In this document: positions 36,781 through 48,215 of the stretch, in pieces | How positions within the stretch are numbered: position 1 is the first letter of the stretch | How the letters are laid out: each line of letters opens with the position of its first letter | The notes under the pieces: generated by a model | What the model was told of the DNA's origin: nothing | Databases searched by the model: none | The model's input: only the letters and a program-made list of their open reading frames with translations | Made by a program: the position numbers and the translations under genes | Assembly: GCA_015179025.1 (NCBI GenBank) | Contig: WHUX01000001.1 | Coordinates: 806,001-870,000 of the forward strand | Length of the DNA: 64,000 nucleotides | Direction of reading: 5' to 3' | Source: Terfezia claveryi | Lineage: Eukaryota; Ascomycota; Pezizomycetes; Pezizales; Pezizaceae

Positions 36781-37222
36781 AGTTCAACAAGAATAAGGTT
36801 ATCGATGCGGATGTTGCTTAACATGTGTGATATGTACTAACATGTGTGACTCCTGAGATCTCTGTATAAGTATCTATCTGTATGCGCATTCTCTGTCTTC
36901 TTTCTTTACGCAAAGTCTTGTATATACTATAGCACTGCCTTTTGTCTTCTACGTAGCCATAGCCTCGCGACCCCGCCGTTACACACCAATCTGTGGCACA
37001 GAATAATGCCATATTTCTATGTGCGTAAGCAGCAACAACAATAACGCATGCATGAGGTGTTTGTGATGAGTGAGATTATTCATGTCCACTATGCCGTAGG
37101 ACACATCATATGTCCACATGAGAACATACCTAGACTACAAGAGGCAGTCCAATACCTAGGTTTAGGTTGTCATCTGAACTTGATGAGAACAGATATTCAC
37201 TACTGCCTTGAGCCTTATAGCG

Positions 37223-37250
37223 ATAGTCTGGTTGCACGACCCCTCCGTAG
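37223..37250 (+). repeat. Dispersed noncoding repeat, copy 3
   Basis: ATAGTCTGGTTG-CACGA followed by CCCCTCCGTAG. Relative to copy 1 it lacks a G and two bases before the C run. A duplicated TACGATAG follows at 37256-37279. Confidence 0.4.
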
Positions 37251-37475
37251 TAGCTACGATAGGTAGTAGGCTACGATAGTTCTCAATAGAAGCCTTTATT
37301 CAATTATGTAATCTGGACGGAGGCATTCAACGACTAGAGGCTTGGCATGAGCTCAGCGTCCGGCCTGTGGTTATCGTGAGATTTTCTCACATCTCTAGCC
37401 CATCTCCCATCTACATACACACGGATCCTTGTTACCTTTACCCTTTCACACCTTCCCACCCCCCTTTATCACTAA

Positions 37476-39755
37476 ATGCCCCGGCTTTTCTGTCAAGTCT
37501 GGGGTGACTCGGATGCTGAATGCTTTCCAGTAACGGTTGACGGAGAAGTTACGGTTGGAGAGCTCAAAGAACTCATCAAGATAAAGATCCCAAATGATTT
37601 TAAAGATATCGATCCTCATCATCTCAAACTCTGGAAATGGAATAAACCCGACATGGTTACAGACTCAGACCTAGATAGCAATACTATGCTGAATCCGATG
37701 GTCAAAATTGAGGGTATTTTCAAAAATGACCCTCCTCAAGAAGCGTGCGTTCATATCATCATTAGGACTCCTAAGCGTGGTATGTGAGACTCATTTCCTT
37801 CTTAAGTACGCATATTTGCTAATGTACTGTCGTGGTTAAAGTGACTAGTGCTGGTAAGTAACACTCATTCCTTTTAATTTCCGTTGCTGTGGTGTTTCCT
37901 GCTGACAGATTATCACACCAAAGGTGCTGGGTACCCTCAGGGGCTCGCATATAAACCTCCAAAGGACCTCCTTGCCACTAGTGGTGCACAGTGGGACTAC
38001 CAGGCGGAAGCAGTCAAAGAAGTATTGCGTCCAGCCCTTACCGAACATTACAGGAACTATAAGGCGCAACGTATCGATAAAAAAACCATGCCACTCTATA
38101 TGTTTCTTGCAGGCGCTGGTACAGGGAAGTCGAGAAACGCAAACGAATTTCGCCACACTGTATACAAGATCTTGGAGGAAACGAATCCAGTGCATGCAGA
38201 GCTTGCGGGTCGACTCAGGCATGCCTGGGTGTTCCATGTCAGCTTTGAAAATGGCACTACGATCACGCCTCAGGAAAGGAAGAGCCCCACACATGCGGTT
38301 GCGGCTCGTATGATGTTGCAACTGTTGTCGAGCAGCGAGAGCTTGGAATCGATACACGCGGGAGACCGTAGCCAGTCACTTCACCCTGCCAGTGTGTTAG
38401 ATCTTGTGTGCAAATATTACCACCAATCTCTGGCCGACTCAACGGTCATTCTGGTGATTGATGGAATTCATAATCTCATTGACCCTCAAACCGGGGATTA
38501 TGTATATCTGGAGGAGGCGCTAACTAGACTCGGTGACCTAACCCATAGAGGATTCATTCTTGTTTGCTGCACATCCACGTTGTCGGTCCCGGTAAAGCAA
38601 CTGGTTAGGAGGTCGAACAGGGAACGAATTTATTTACCAGTTCCTTCCCTATTGTCACCTACTCTGAATGGTGAAGCACTATCTAGGCACCTCCAGGGAA
38701 GACCAGCACTACTACAGGCTGAAAATGATTGTGGGGGTCACGGCCGTGCTATGGAAATCTTCTATGATCAAGTATTGAATTACCCAGCAGAAAATATCTC
38801 ATACTTGATGAGTATGGTTGAGGGGAAGCTTAAAAGCCAGTATGAATCGGCATTTCCCTCGACTCTTCCGAAAGTTGAGATTGTTAAAGCTGTACTTGGA
38901 AACAAGCTACTCTATCCGAACAGTACTATTCCTGGAACCACACTACTTGTTGATGAGCTTTGCTCAACCGGCCTGATACGATTTATTCCTAGCAACGAAC
39001 CCAATCACATGATTGGGAGTGGGTATCTAGAACTTCCATATATATGGTTATGGTTATGGTGCAAGGAGGATTTACTGTTTCAGAAACTACAACTCGACGA
39101 CTATGCGTTTCATGAACAGGATCCAATGGCCCCTGCAGTCTTTGGTTGGAGCAACCTGGAAATCTTTAGGATTAATTTCAGGCAACTTAAGTCAATGATG
39201 TACACTGATGGGGAAATTATCCAAATTGGAGAGATTCATCGTGGGGCTAGAATGGGGGAGGCAAAGCATATCATTTTCAAAAACCACCACCTTAATTGTG
39301 TGCAGCTCACCAACCAGACAAATACCAGAACCACCAAGGAGAATAGTAAGGTATGGGAAGTGCATGCGAAATGGGCAGGTCAATCAGAAGGACAGATAGA
39401 CCTCCGGAAATGCAACCATATTGCGAGAAATGCTCCATCAGCGCCATATGGAGATGCTGTCATGTGTTTGGATACTACTACGGGACCAGTAATGAATGAG
39501 GTGCACCAGTGGAAGCATACCAGTCAAGTCGGACTTAAGCTTAGTCGCAAGCAGCTCCTCACTGAGATAACCAAGGCCATCGGAACAGATCCTCTGGACA
39601 TCCTTATCGTCAGTGCACCGAACTATGCGTGTTCTGATATAGTCGACCTCCCTGACAACATAATAATCATTGACAAAGATAGCTGGGTGAGTTACCACGG
39701 TCCATTTTCAGGGCGTGCGTATAGGTTTGCGGTCTCTGGTAATAGTGAAGGATGA
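37476..39755 (+). CDS. Crinkler (CRN)-like protein: ubiquitin-like header, P-loop NTPase, nuclease-like C terminus
   Basis: Exons 37476-37779, 37842-37853 (12 nt) and 37909-39755 give 720 residues. Residues 1-100 match the CRN header: MPRLFCQVWGDSDAECFPV, VGELKELIKIKIPNDFKDID, LKLWKW in place of oomycete LFLAK, and VHIIIRTP at the HVLVxxP boundary. A P-loop domain follows with Walker A GAGTGKS at about 174-180 and a Walker B-like VILVIDG at about 285-291. The C terminus has GDAVMCLD (about 620) and NEVHQWK (about 635-641), a plausible PD-(D/E)xK restriction-type nuclease core in its QxK form. Known eukaryotic CRNs combine these three parts and act as nuclear-targeted effectors or intragenomic/interorganism conflict proteins. 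There is no classical signal peptide. The frame is intact, and the long intergenic flanks suggest an accessory gene. Function in this fungus is unknown. Confidence 0.8.
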
Positions 39756-40194
39756 GGATAACAGGAAGAGTTATTCTATAGTGGTCGCTCATAGAGCGTC
39801 TGGTCCAAAACCTTCATTTTTTTGTATGGCCTCAATTCTTGGCGAGAAGTGAATGTAATGTGGAAGTTGTTTAGTCTAGTTGAAGTTGTCCAGTGCACTG
39901 CACTAGTGTGGCATCACTCGTATAATTGTTACGGATCTCGCCTTGCCTTGCTCCTTGAACCTACAACCCCGGCGGTATACTGGCGACCAACGCCCTCGCC
40001 AGCCTATATTCCCGTGCGGCTCCACATGACCCTGACTTAGCACTCAGGAACCTCGACTCCCGGCATCGATCCTTGGTATGGATCATGCCTTTGCCTGAAC
40101 TTGAAAATAACATATGTGCCTATATTGGCATCTTCATCAGAAGAGGATAATGTTTATAAGAAGATCTTATAGCTGCTTAAGAGCCTGAATACTC

Positions 40195-40990
40195 ATGTTT
40201 GAGATGTCGGAATACACTTACTCAAGATGTTTGCTATCCATATACTCAGGATATTTGAACTCGCATGATCAGGATATTTGAACTTGCATGCTTGGGATGT
40301 CTGAACTCGCAATGATCAGAATATTTGAACTCGCATGATCAGGATATTTGAACTTGCATGCTTGGGATGTCTGAACTCGCAATGATCAGAATATTTGAAC
40401 TCGCATGATCAGGATATTTGAACTTGCATGCTTGGGATGTCTGAACTCGCAATGATCAGAATATTTGAACTTGCATGCTTCGGATGTTTGAACTTGCATG
40501 CTTCGGATGTTTCAACTTGCATGCTAGAGATGTCTAAACTCGCATACTTGGGATGTCTGAACTCGCAATGATCAGAATATTTGAACTTGCATGCTTCGGA
40601 TGTTTGAACTCGCAATGATCAGAATATTTGAACTTGCATGCTTCGGATGTTTGAACTTGCATGCTTCGGATGTTTGAACTCGCATGCTTGGGATGTCTGA
40701 ACTCGCAATGATCAGAATATTTGAACTTGCATGCTTCGGATGTTTGAACTTGCATGCTTCGGATGTTTGAACTCGCATGCTAGAGATGTCTGAACTCGCA
40801 TACTTGGGATGTCTGAACTCGCAATGATCAGAATATTTGAACTTGCATGCTTCGGATGTTTGAACTTGCATGCTTGGGATGTTTCAACTTGCATGCTAGA
40901 GATGTCTACATTAGCTTGCCCCAGACGTCTGAATTAGCTTATGCTCGAGATGTCTGAATTAAGCATATATTTGAGATATAAGTCTCTTTG
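40195..40990 (+). repeat. 23/24-bp minisatellite with higher-order structure
   Basis: About 30 head-to-tail units of 23 or 24 bp with the common end GATGT(C/T)TGAACT(C/T)G or ATATTTGAACT(C/T)G. Three main variants occur: CATGCTTGGGATGTCTGAAC, CATGATCAGGATATTTGAAC, and a 24-bp AATGATCAGAATATTTGAAC form. In the left part these alternate as a 70-bp triplet repeated three times (about 40257-40465). Later a CATGCTTCGGATG variant is interspersed, and both edges decay into diverged units. There are no spacers, so this is not a CRISPR. Frames through it encode only repeated nonsense peptides. Confidence 0.9.
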
Positions 40991-43939
40991 CTATTCTTAA
41001 CGTAAAACAAGCAAGTGTCAATAAGCGAGTGCCGCCACTTTCGTCATAAGTTATGTCACCACTCCTCAACTCATCACCCAACATCATCAGCACGGCTTCG
41101 GCATATATAGATGTTCGGCAGTCTGAGACTTCCGAGTCCGAGCTCCGGTGTCCGAAGCTGGGGTTAGTAGGGGGACGCCATACCGGAGGATTGTTCGCCG
41201 GGCGGGGAGTCGGCTGTGGGGTGGGTATGAGTTCCAGCAGATGGCAGAAGGCTGAGGAGGGCAGATGTGAATGCAGTTGGAGACGTGTGCTGGACGTAAG
41301 TTGAGTTGGTCGAAGGGGGGTTGTCGTGAATGAGGGAACGAAGAGCTGTAGATTACTTGGATTACTAAGCAGGTCCTCGACCTCGGGCTGACAACAAAAC
41401 TACAACAAAGCTTTGTTCATCACATCACCTCTCCAGATATTGCCATGAACTGCTACAAATTAGCCGTCTGTTCATATGCTATGTTAAATTGTAGGTGACG
41501 CAGGCTGGGACGTGTAGAATACTCTACCATACATAAAGGAAACAGGAGAGCATTGGGCCTGAATCAAGGTGTCAAATTGCTTCCCACGTGAGAAAATTAT
41601 TCTCTATATATTTACATGGGCAAGAAGAACTCTCAATTGTAGTGTTGAAACAAGTCGTGAAATCGACGCCCTGTGCAAACGTGGTGTGCAAAGGCAAATG
41701 TCGTGTGTATGAAAACAGGTGACGAAAAAGGCAAATCAGAAAAGGAAAACCAAAAGGTAGTATAATATATGAAACAATGCTCCAAGAATGCATGTTTCCT
41801 GATAACGTCGCAAACGGACGTCGTTTTGGCAGTTGTCAGTGAATCCTTAAACTTCAAACCCTAACGTAGCCCCAGCCGGTCGCCAGCCCACCAGCTCCCA
41901 CCCAGCTCCCACCCAGCCCCCACAGATTCAGAACTCATCCGGCATTTCTTCTAACGTGTCCTTCTCCTTAAATATCGCCATTACGACCCGTCCAGAGTAG
42001 TACCTTACCGCATGATCGTCAGCACTCACGTCGACCTACTACAATGAATTGCGCACCAGGTAGTGGGTAGGTTACCAAGTAACTTTGTATGCAACAGCTC
42101 CAACGCCTTTCAAATCCAATTCTGTACGTGCTACCTTTGTCAGATATGTTAAGCCTGACGCTGTGGCTTTACCACGTGCTGTTTGCCCCCAGTTGGTCAG
42201 TATGTGTGTTACAATCCGGAGACTTCGGAAGCCCCGACGAAATGTCAATAAGAGCGCCTGCAATGTTCGACGATTCCATTACACACATTGCCCAGTCATC
42301 CATCAGAAGACATCCAGTTTGCACTTCGGGTACATAGAATGTCCCATACATTGTCTCCAGCCACTTTGCAACAGTTGCGGTATCCATTCTCTCTAGTGAT
42401 TTTTTTGACTGCGATTCGCTAGTTTACCCCAATATATAGTTCTTGGATGGTATTGACAGGCGCAAGAATTTCGAAAGGGAAATTGTATAGGGTATCTTAA
42501 ACATGCTGCCAAAGGCTCAACTCAGACAAGTGGTTGGTCTCGTGGCGTAGCGTTTAAATGCAATGAAGGAGGATGTCTTTTTCGATCGAGGTACAATATG
42601 ATGCTAGATACCAATCTTTATAAATCCCCAGTATCATCATAATATCCTCAATAATAAAGCGCATAGCTCTTCCTCAAATAGTGAACCCCGTACCAGCAAC
42701 CTTAGGCAGACCCGTTTTCAGTCAATGCTACAGGTATTTGCAGATGATTGACTGTTCCTATTCCCATTGCTCTAATAACCCCCAACTCGCTAACATCCTC
42801 CTGATCTGGTTCAGGAGAAGTGTGGTCGTTTCTAGGCGATCATCAATCCAGGGAATCGGAGTGTCTGAGATATAGAGTTTTGGATCTGCGACTTTGCGAG
42901 TAAATGAAGGGGCCATGGCGGTGCGGTTTAAGGAGGGGGCGAAGTGGTGCGTTGTTGTGGTTTGCTTGGTATAAGGGCGAAGAGAGGCTTGATTGTGTTT
43001 GCGGGGATCTGTTCGATGGAGTTTGAAGGAATTTTTGCTTGGGATTGAAAATATGGGGGAGGAGGAACTGTGACAGTTTGTGGTGTGCCTGGGAGTGGTC
43101 CATGGCTCGAGGGGGTCGGTGAAGGTGGCTATAAGAGTTGAGACCGATTATAATGTGGGACAGCTAGGGAGAAGTGAGCCGAAGAGGGTAACGACTTTGA
43201 TAGTAAGTTGGTGATATAGGGAGATTAGGTGCTCTTTAATCACTACGTATGTGTTAGCAAATGCATAGATAGTTAGCTGGTACCTCGGATAAAGGGGAGA
43301 TCATTCAGTAGGCCGTTCCTACCATCCATCGTCTTTGCCCTCCGTTCCTCGTCTCCTTCATCTTCCTCTTTCATCTCCTTCACCTCCCTCGGCCTGAATA
43401 ACACCCCCCTTAGTCCTCCCAACCGCAGCCAAAAATACCATCAATGGTTCCTATCTAACCACCTCCCGTTTCCTCAGACGATCTCATTCCCATTTTTTTC
43501 ACCCGAGCCATCATTCCTACATGAGCAAGTACGCTCGCTATCCCTCTCAGCGTCTATCTTTCCAACACACCGCAACAATCAGTCCTATTCCGTTCCATAA
43601 TATCCCTCCAATAGGAAATATGCCGTACTTAGTGTACACTTCCTCCAACATCCTCAAGTCAAAAGTATCAGTAGGTAGTAGAATAGTGTAGAGCTCTGAT
43701 ACGAGTTAGTTGAAGTTGTCATTCCTGCGCTCTGTCGCTGCTTGTGAGACTTCTTGAATGAGCGGTGGTGTGGTCGATGGAACGGGGGAATTCGAGGATG
43801 GTGATGAGGAGGGAGAATCGTCGGTCTATAACAGAAATGAGGGGCCTGGGTGGGGCTGATTCACGGTGTTGTTGAGGCTTGGAGTCGCGGAGAGCTGGGG
43901 CTATGCAGCGACATCATAAGTCGTTGAGATGCGGGTTTG

Positions 43940-43949
43940 TTCAGGGTAA
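43940..43949 (+). promoter_or_regulatory. TTCAGGGTAA motif (copy 3)
   Basis: Exact 10-mer in noncoding DNA, 1.1 kb upstream of the GH125 gene. Confidence 0.3.
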
Positions 43950-45075
43950 TGACTTGCGGAGGAAGACTAAGAAGTACAAAGTGAAGTTTACAGAACCTAT
44001 GATAGGTATCTACGCCCGGCCACGAGTATACCTGAATGTTCTCCCAGTTAGTTTCTGAGGGGTTATGACAAGCCAGGATCTCTTTTATTTGATCAGAGAA
44101 CTCTTATCATGTACATAGCACGCGCGGCAGATTACCTTGCTTGACCTCGGGATTCGTGGTGGGCTCCTCATACCGTCCCGAAGGATGGCGCATACGAGTA
44201 CTGATTTAAAATAAATTAAAAACAAAAAAACCCTTGCTGTTTTCAATAATTACTTTGGTTTCCTTAAATATCACGTAGTACATTCAAATCAAACCTCTCC
44301 GCACGCGTCTCTCTCTTTATTCCATCATACGCGCCCGTCTCCACAGCCTCAGATACTTACCTTTGCATTGATCTTCATAATCCTTGGAACTCTGTGGCCC
44401 CAACAAGGCACGTTCGACTTATAGGAAGATGAAGCTACCGGTCCGTAGGTTTCCTACTTCTCATTGTTCTTATTATTCAGTATTCTAATATCAATGGTAG
44501 CGGCCTAGTGACCCAAGAATCAGCTGAGGTATCACCGGTACCGGCTACATCCTCCTATGAATTGTGGGTGACAAGGAGGAGAATACCCAGCAGAAGCCTG
44601 CCATGATCGGGGTTGTAATGATCAGGGCGTCAAGTGTTTATACCCCCCAAAAAAGTCTGGAGTACTGATTGTTATCTGGGATTAATATGTAAGTATGTGT
44701 CATGCGTACTCCGTATGCATTTTGCAAATCTCTTATGCACGGTTCTGGACGTACTTAATTGCAGCTATCCAGTTCCAATGGTACTCACATACTACAGTGT
44801 ATTACTGATAACTTGTTTTACAGTTATATTATTTTTTACCCCGCAAAATGTTTTCTCATATCGCCTTGGTTTGCTCGTATCACATGGTGCCTGTGACCTC
44901 ACACAATTCCTGGAAAACAACTCCGCTCCGTGGCTGCTGCACATCAAAAATCACCGGACTATCAGTGGAAACTTATCCAGCCATGGGCTCTCATTAGTCT
45001 CCGAACTGTTGGCTCCTGGGCTTAATCGCATTATTATCACATACTTGTTAATACACTTGCCTGTCTGAGATTTGA

Positions 45076-47204
45076 ATGTATTCTAGACACCCCAAGGCCA
45101 CCTCACCCTCCCACCGCCTCGAACCTCACGAAGCTCCAGAACTACTAAGACCCAGTGCATACACATCATCGTCTGTTCGCCCGAGGACGCCGGTCTATAG
45201 AGACCATCACCATACTAATTCCCATCCACAGACACCCAAGCGCACCCCTCGTGCACGCGAAGCTCGCCAAGCAACGTCATTCCCCCGGCCGACCCTTGCC
45301 GTTATGATACTCCTCCCGGCTGCAGTTCTCCTGTACATCTTCTCGTTCGCCAGTGGCAGCAGCGGCAGCAGCGGCAGCGGCCTGTTTAAGCATTCCTCTC
45401 GACAGGAAAATTGCCCTGACTACAAGACGTACGCTGCACGGCCTCACCCTCCGTACACAAGTGGACAACATGAACTACCTTTCCAAAGGCCAGTAGCGGA
45501 GTGTCGGTTATTCCAGAGCCAGGCTGTGGACGGCATGATTCAGGAGATGGTTGGGAAGATTGCGGATCCGGATCTAGCGAGGTTGTTTGAAAATGCGTAT
45601 CCGAATACGCTAGATACGACCGTGAGATGGCATGTAAGCGGGGGAGCAGGGGACGCACAGAGCTTTATTGTCACCGGGGATATCAATGCGCAGTGGTTGA
45701 GAGATTGTGAGTTTTCTTTCTCATGTGGAAGCAGCTTCGTGGAGGGGGGCTGATGTGGGAATGAACCTGAGATAGCTACAAACCAGCTGTCGCAGTATCA
45801 GAGATTGGTTAAGGATGATCCGAAGTTGAAGGAGTTGATGCTGGGTGCGATAAATACACAGGTTGTGTTGCACCATTGCCTGTCTTATTGGGAGAATTCT
45901 AGTTCTTGTGTTAACACTCTATCCCACTCCCATCCAGGTCGACTATGTCCTCACAAGTCCCTACTGCAATGCTTTCCAACCTCCGGCCAAAAGCAGTCTT
46001 GCACCGTGAGTTTTCAACTCTTTTAATTTAAATATCACAAAGATTCTAATCTTGCCAGAACCAACAACGGCCAAGAGGACTCCGTCCACCCCCTCTACGA
46101 CCCCACCCTCGTCTTCGAATGCAAATACGAAATCGACTCCCTCGCAAACTTCCTCTCCCTCGCTAACCAATATCACGCACACTCCTCTGACACCAGCTTC
46201 CTCACACCCAGATTCCTCAGTGCAGTCGAGACCGTCCTCGCTGTTATCGAGCAACAGCAAACTGGCACTTTCACTGCCACAGGTGCTCCGAGCGATATGG
46301 TCTACACCTTCCAACGCCGCACAAACATTGGTGTAAGTCTCCCCAAATTCCCATCTAACATCGTACCCTGGGTGGATTAACAGGAACCCCAGACCGAAAC
46401 GCTCAACCTTGGCGGGATCGGTAACCCCCTTGCATCAAATACTAGCCTTGTCCGTTCTGCATTCCGCCCTTCAGACGACGCTACTATCCTACAATTCTTC
46501 ATCCCTGGAAATGCAATGCTCGCAGTGGAGCTTAAACGCATAGCTACCCTACTTAAATCCGCGGGCCACACTACCCTCTCCACCGTCTGCCAGCAACAAG
46601 GCCTTGCCATCGAGGCCGCAGTAAACAAATACGGTATCATCACGCACCCCGTATACGGGAAAGTCTACGCCTACGAAGTCGACGGATACGGTAGCCACAT
46701 TATCATGGACGACGCAAACCTTCCTTCCCTTCTCTCCCTTCCACTGCTCGGGTTCGTAGATGTAAATGATCCCGTGTACCAGAATACCCGTAAGATGATA
46801 CTGAGTCAAAAAGGGAATCCCTATTTTCTGAGAGGTAAACATGGAGAGGGTGTTGGAGGACCGCATATTGGGATTAGGAGCGCGTGGCCAATGAGTTTAC
46901 TTGTGCAGATTATGACGAGTAAGGATGATGAGGAGATTAAGGGGTTGCTGAAGATGGTGCTGAAGATGAGTCCATTGGGCTTGATTCATGAGAGTGTGAA
47001 TGTGGATAGGTTGAGTCAGTATACAAGTAAGTTGGCACTTGTTCTGAATAGTTATTCTGAATAATTGGAAGAGCGGTACTGAGATAACTTCTTTGGGGGG
47101 TAACAGGAAGTTGGTTCGCCTGGGCGAATGCGGTGTTTGCGCAGACGGTGTTTGATTTGGCAGAGAGAAAACCGCATTTGATTTTTAAGACGGGAAGTAC
47201 ATAG
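45076..47204 (+). CDS. Glycoside hydrolase family 125 exo-alpha-1,6-mannosidase-like protein (Mug157 family)
   Basis: Exons 45076-45706, 45776-45861, 45938-46005, 46059-46332, 46384-47026 and 47107-47204 give 599 residues. Residues about 75-94 form one membrane span (VMILLPAAVLLYIFSFASG), so this is a type II membrane protein with a lumenal catalytic part. GH125 blocks seen are CPDYKTYAARPHPPY, FENAYPNTLDTTVRW, FIVTGDINAQWLRDS (acidic residues at the active site), YVLTSPYCNAFQPP, PLYDPTLVFECKYEIDSL, TFQRRTNIG, VRSAFRPSDDATILQFFIPGNAM, DDANLPSLLSLPLLG, GPHIGIRSAWPMSL and GLIHESVN...SWFAWANAVFAQ. GH125 enzymes remove alpha-1,6-linked mannose; a role in N-glycan or mannan processing in the secretory pathway is likely. 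All six exons join in frame. Intron 2 uses a GTTGTG donor. Confidence 0.93.
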
Positions 47205-47449
47205 AGAGGATTTTTGTTTTGTTTACAACAGCTATACCTACTATATAGATGGAGGTAGCTATGGTTAGTTTCCATGAACGGCGTTTTTGTTGTTTATTTC
47301 CTAGGCTTCCCAGTAATGTCTGGTTCGGTGGGTGAGGAAGTTTGATGAGAATGATAGTGTATTGGAAAAGAAAATTGGATTGGGTTACTTGCTACTTGCG
47401 TAGGTGAGTAGATTGAATGGTTAGAACTTGGTATGTAGGTGGGTACGAA

Positions 47450-47459
47450 TTACCCTGAA
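47450..47459 (-). promoter_or_regulatory. TTCAGGGTAA motif (copy 4)
   Basis: Exact 10-mer on the minus strand, about 250 bp past the stop codon of the GH125 gene. Confidence 0.35.
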
Positions 47460-47549
47460 CCTCCATCTTTATCACAGTTGGATAGCTCTAAGATGTAACT
47501 GAAAATGAATTATGAAATGGAGGATTTCAACTGACGACTGAGGTACAGT

Positions 47550-47582
47550 CTAACCGGGGAGGGGCTAGTGCAGCCAGACTAC
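47550..47582 (-). repeat. Dispersed noncoding repeat, copy 5
   Basis: On the minus strand it reads GTAGTCTGGCTGCACTA then GCCCCTC and CCCGGTTAG, matching copy 1 across both blocks with single-base gaps. Confidence 0.45.
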
Positions 47583-48215
47583 AGTCTAGCTACGCCGAGA
47601 CAGGCGCCACTTGAGCCCGTTGGAGTTTGGCGCAGCGTAACAGCCCACCCCCCGGTTACTATTCGCGCGCCCCCTTACCAGTGCGGACGACGATAGGCTT
47701 GCGCCAGGAACTCGAAATTTTCAGCCGCGAACTAGGTGGTGGGAATAAGCTTAAGAGAACGACGGCACCCCCCCCAGATATAGCAATAATATCAGCAATC
47801 TCACGGTTTACAGCAACGAAATCAATCTGGTGTTTATGTTTGGAGATTGTGCGATATTCCCAGCCACAACAACAACAAGCAGCGACAACGGCAACAGCAG
47901 GAAGCTGACCGGGGCATCACATCGCATAGCACCATTGGCATTTCATCAGCAAGGAGGCGAGAGTTTTTTTTTTTTTTTTTTTTTGTTGGAGCCAGGCAAG
48001 AAAGCAGCTGGTCATCATGAGCATACTCAGGTCTTTGCGCCTGCCGCGCCCGAAGGTCAGTAAATGCGTCATCTCCCCGAGGCACTACCATTGACACGCA
48101 CACACACTCCACATGGCGATTCCGTGCGTGTGCGTGTGCGTATGCGTGCGTGAAGACGCTCGATGCCCATCTCAAACCATTGGAGGGAAAAAAAAGGAAA
48201 TAATAATTTTCCAAG

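Larger units (their letters stand above)
34296..37475. other. Gene-poor interval upstream of the Crinkler-like gene
   Basis: 3.2 kb without a supportable gene. It contains poly(T) runs at about 34578-34592 and 34729-34740, TACC/GGTA microsatellites at 34880-34900, 35337-35365 and 35470-35480, one TTCAGGGTAA copy (36053-36062, minus), the GACGTC cluster at 36724-36780 and dispersed-repeat copy 3 (37223-37250). Open frames are under 100 codons and lack protein character. Confidence 0.5.
39756..45075. other. Gene-poor interval with minisatellite
   Basis: 5.3 kb between the Crinkler-like gene and the GH125 gene. The satellite at 40195-40990 is listed separately. Minus-strand stretches at 42072-42387 and 42843-43480 have some protein-like composition but no complete gene model. 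One TTCAGGGTAA copy lies at 43940-43949. No transposon signature was recognised. Confidence 0.5.
47205..48215. other. Intergenic, 1 kb, GH125 to KEI1
   Basis: 3' region of GH125 and promoter of KEI1. Holds TTCAGGGTAA copy 4 (47450-47459, minus), dispersed-repeat copy 5 (47550-47582, minus), a poly(T) run at about 47966-47984 and a GTGCGT-rich stretch at 48123-48152. Open frames have no protein character. Confidence 0.5.

Noticed and set aside
40409..40894. Minus-strand repeated-peptide open frames (QTSEACKFKYSD)
   Set aside because: They exist only because the satellite units lack stops in some frames; there is no start context or conserved end.
40195..40990. CRISPR-like regular array
   Set aside because: Units are contiguous with no unique spacers and the genome is eukaryotic; it is a minisatellite.
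42543..42605. tRNA-like start (GTGGCGTAGCG, near-perfect A box)
   Set aside because: No consistent anticodon arm or acceptor stem; TTCGATCGAG is only a weak B box.
44634..45068. 144-codon open frame just before the GH125 start
   Set aside because: Composition is random-hydrophobic, it has no recognisable domain and it ends 8 bp before the GH125 ATG; most likely leader or promoter DNA.
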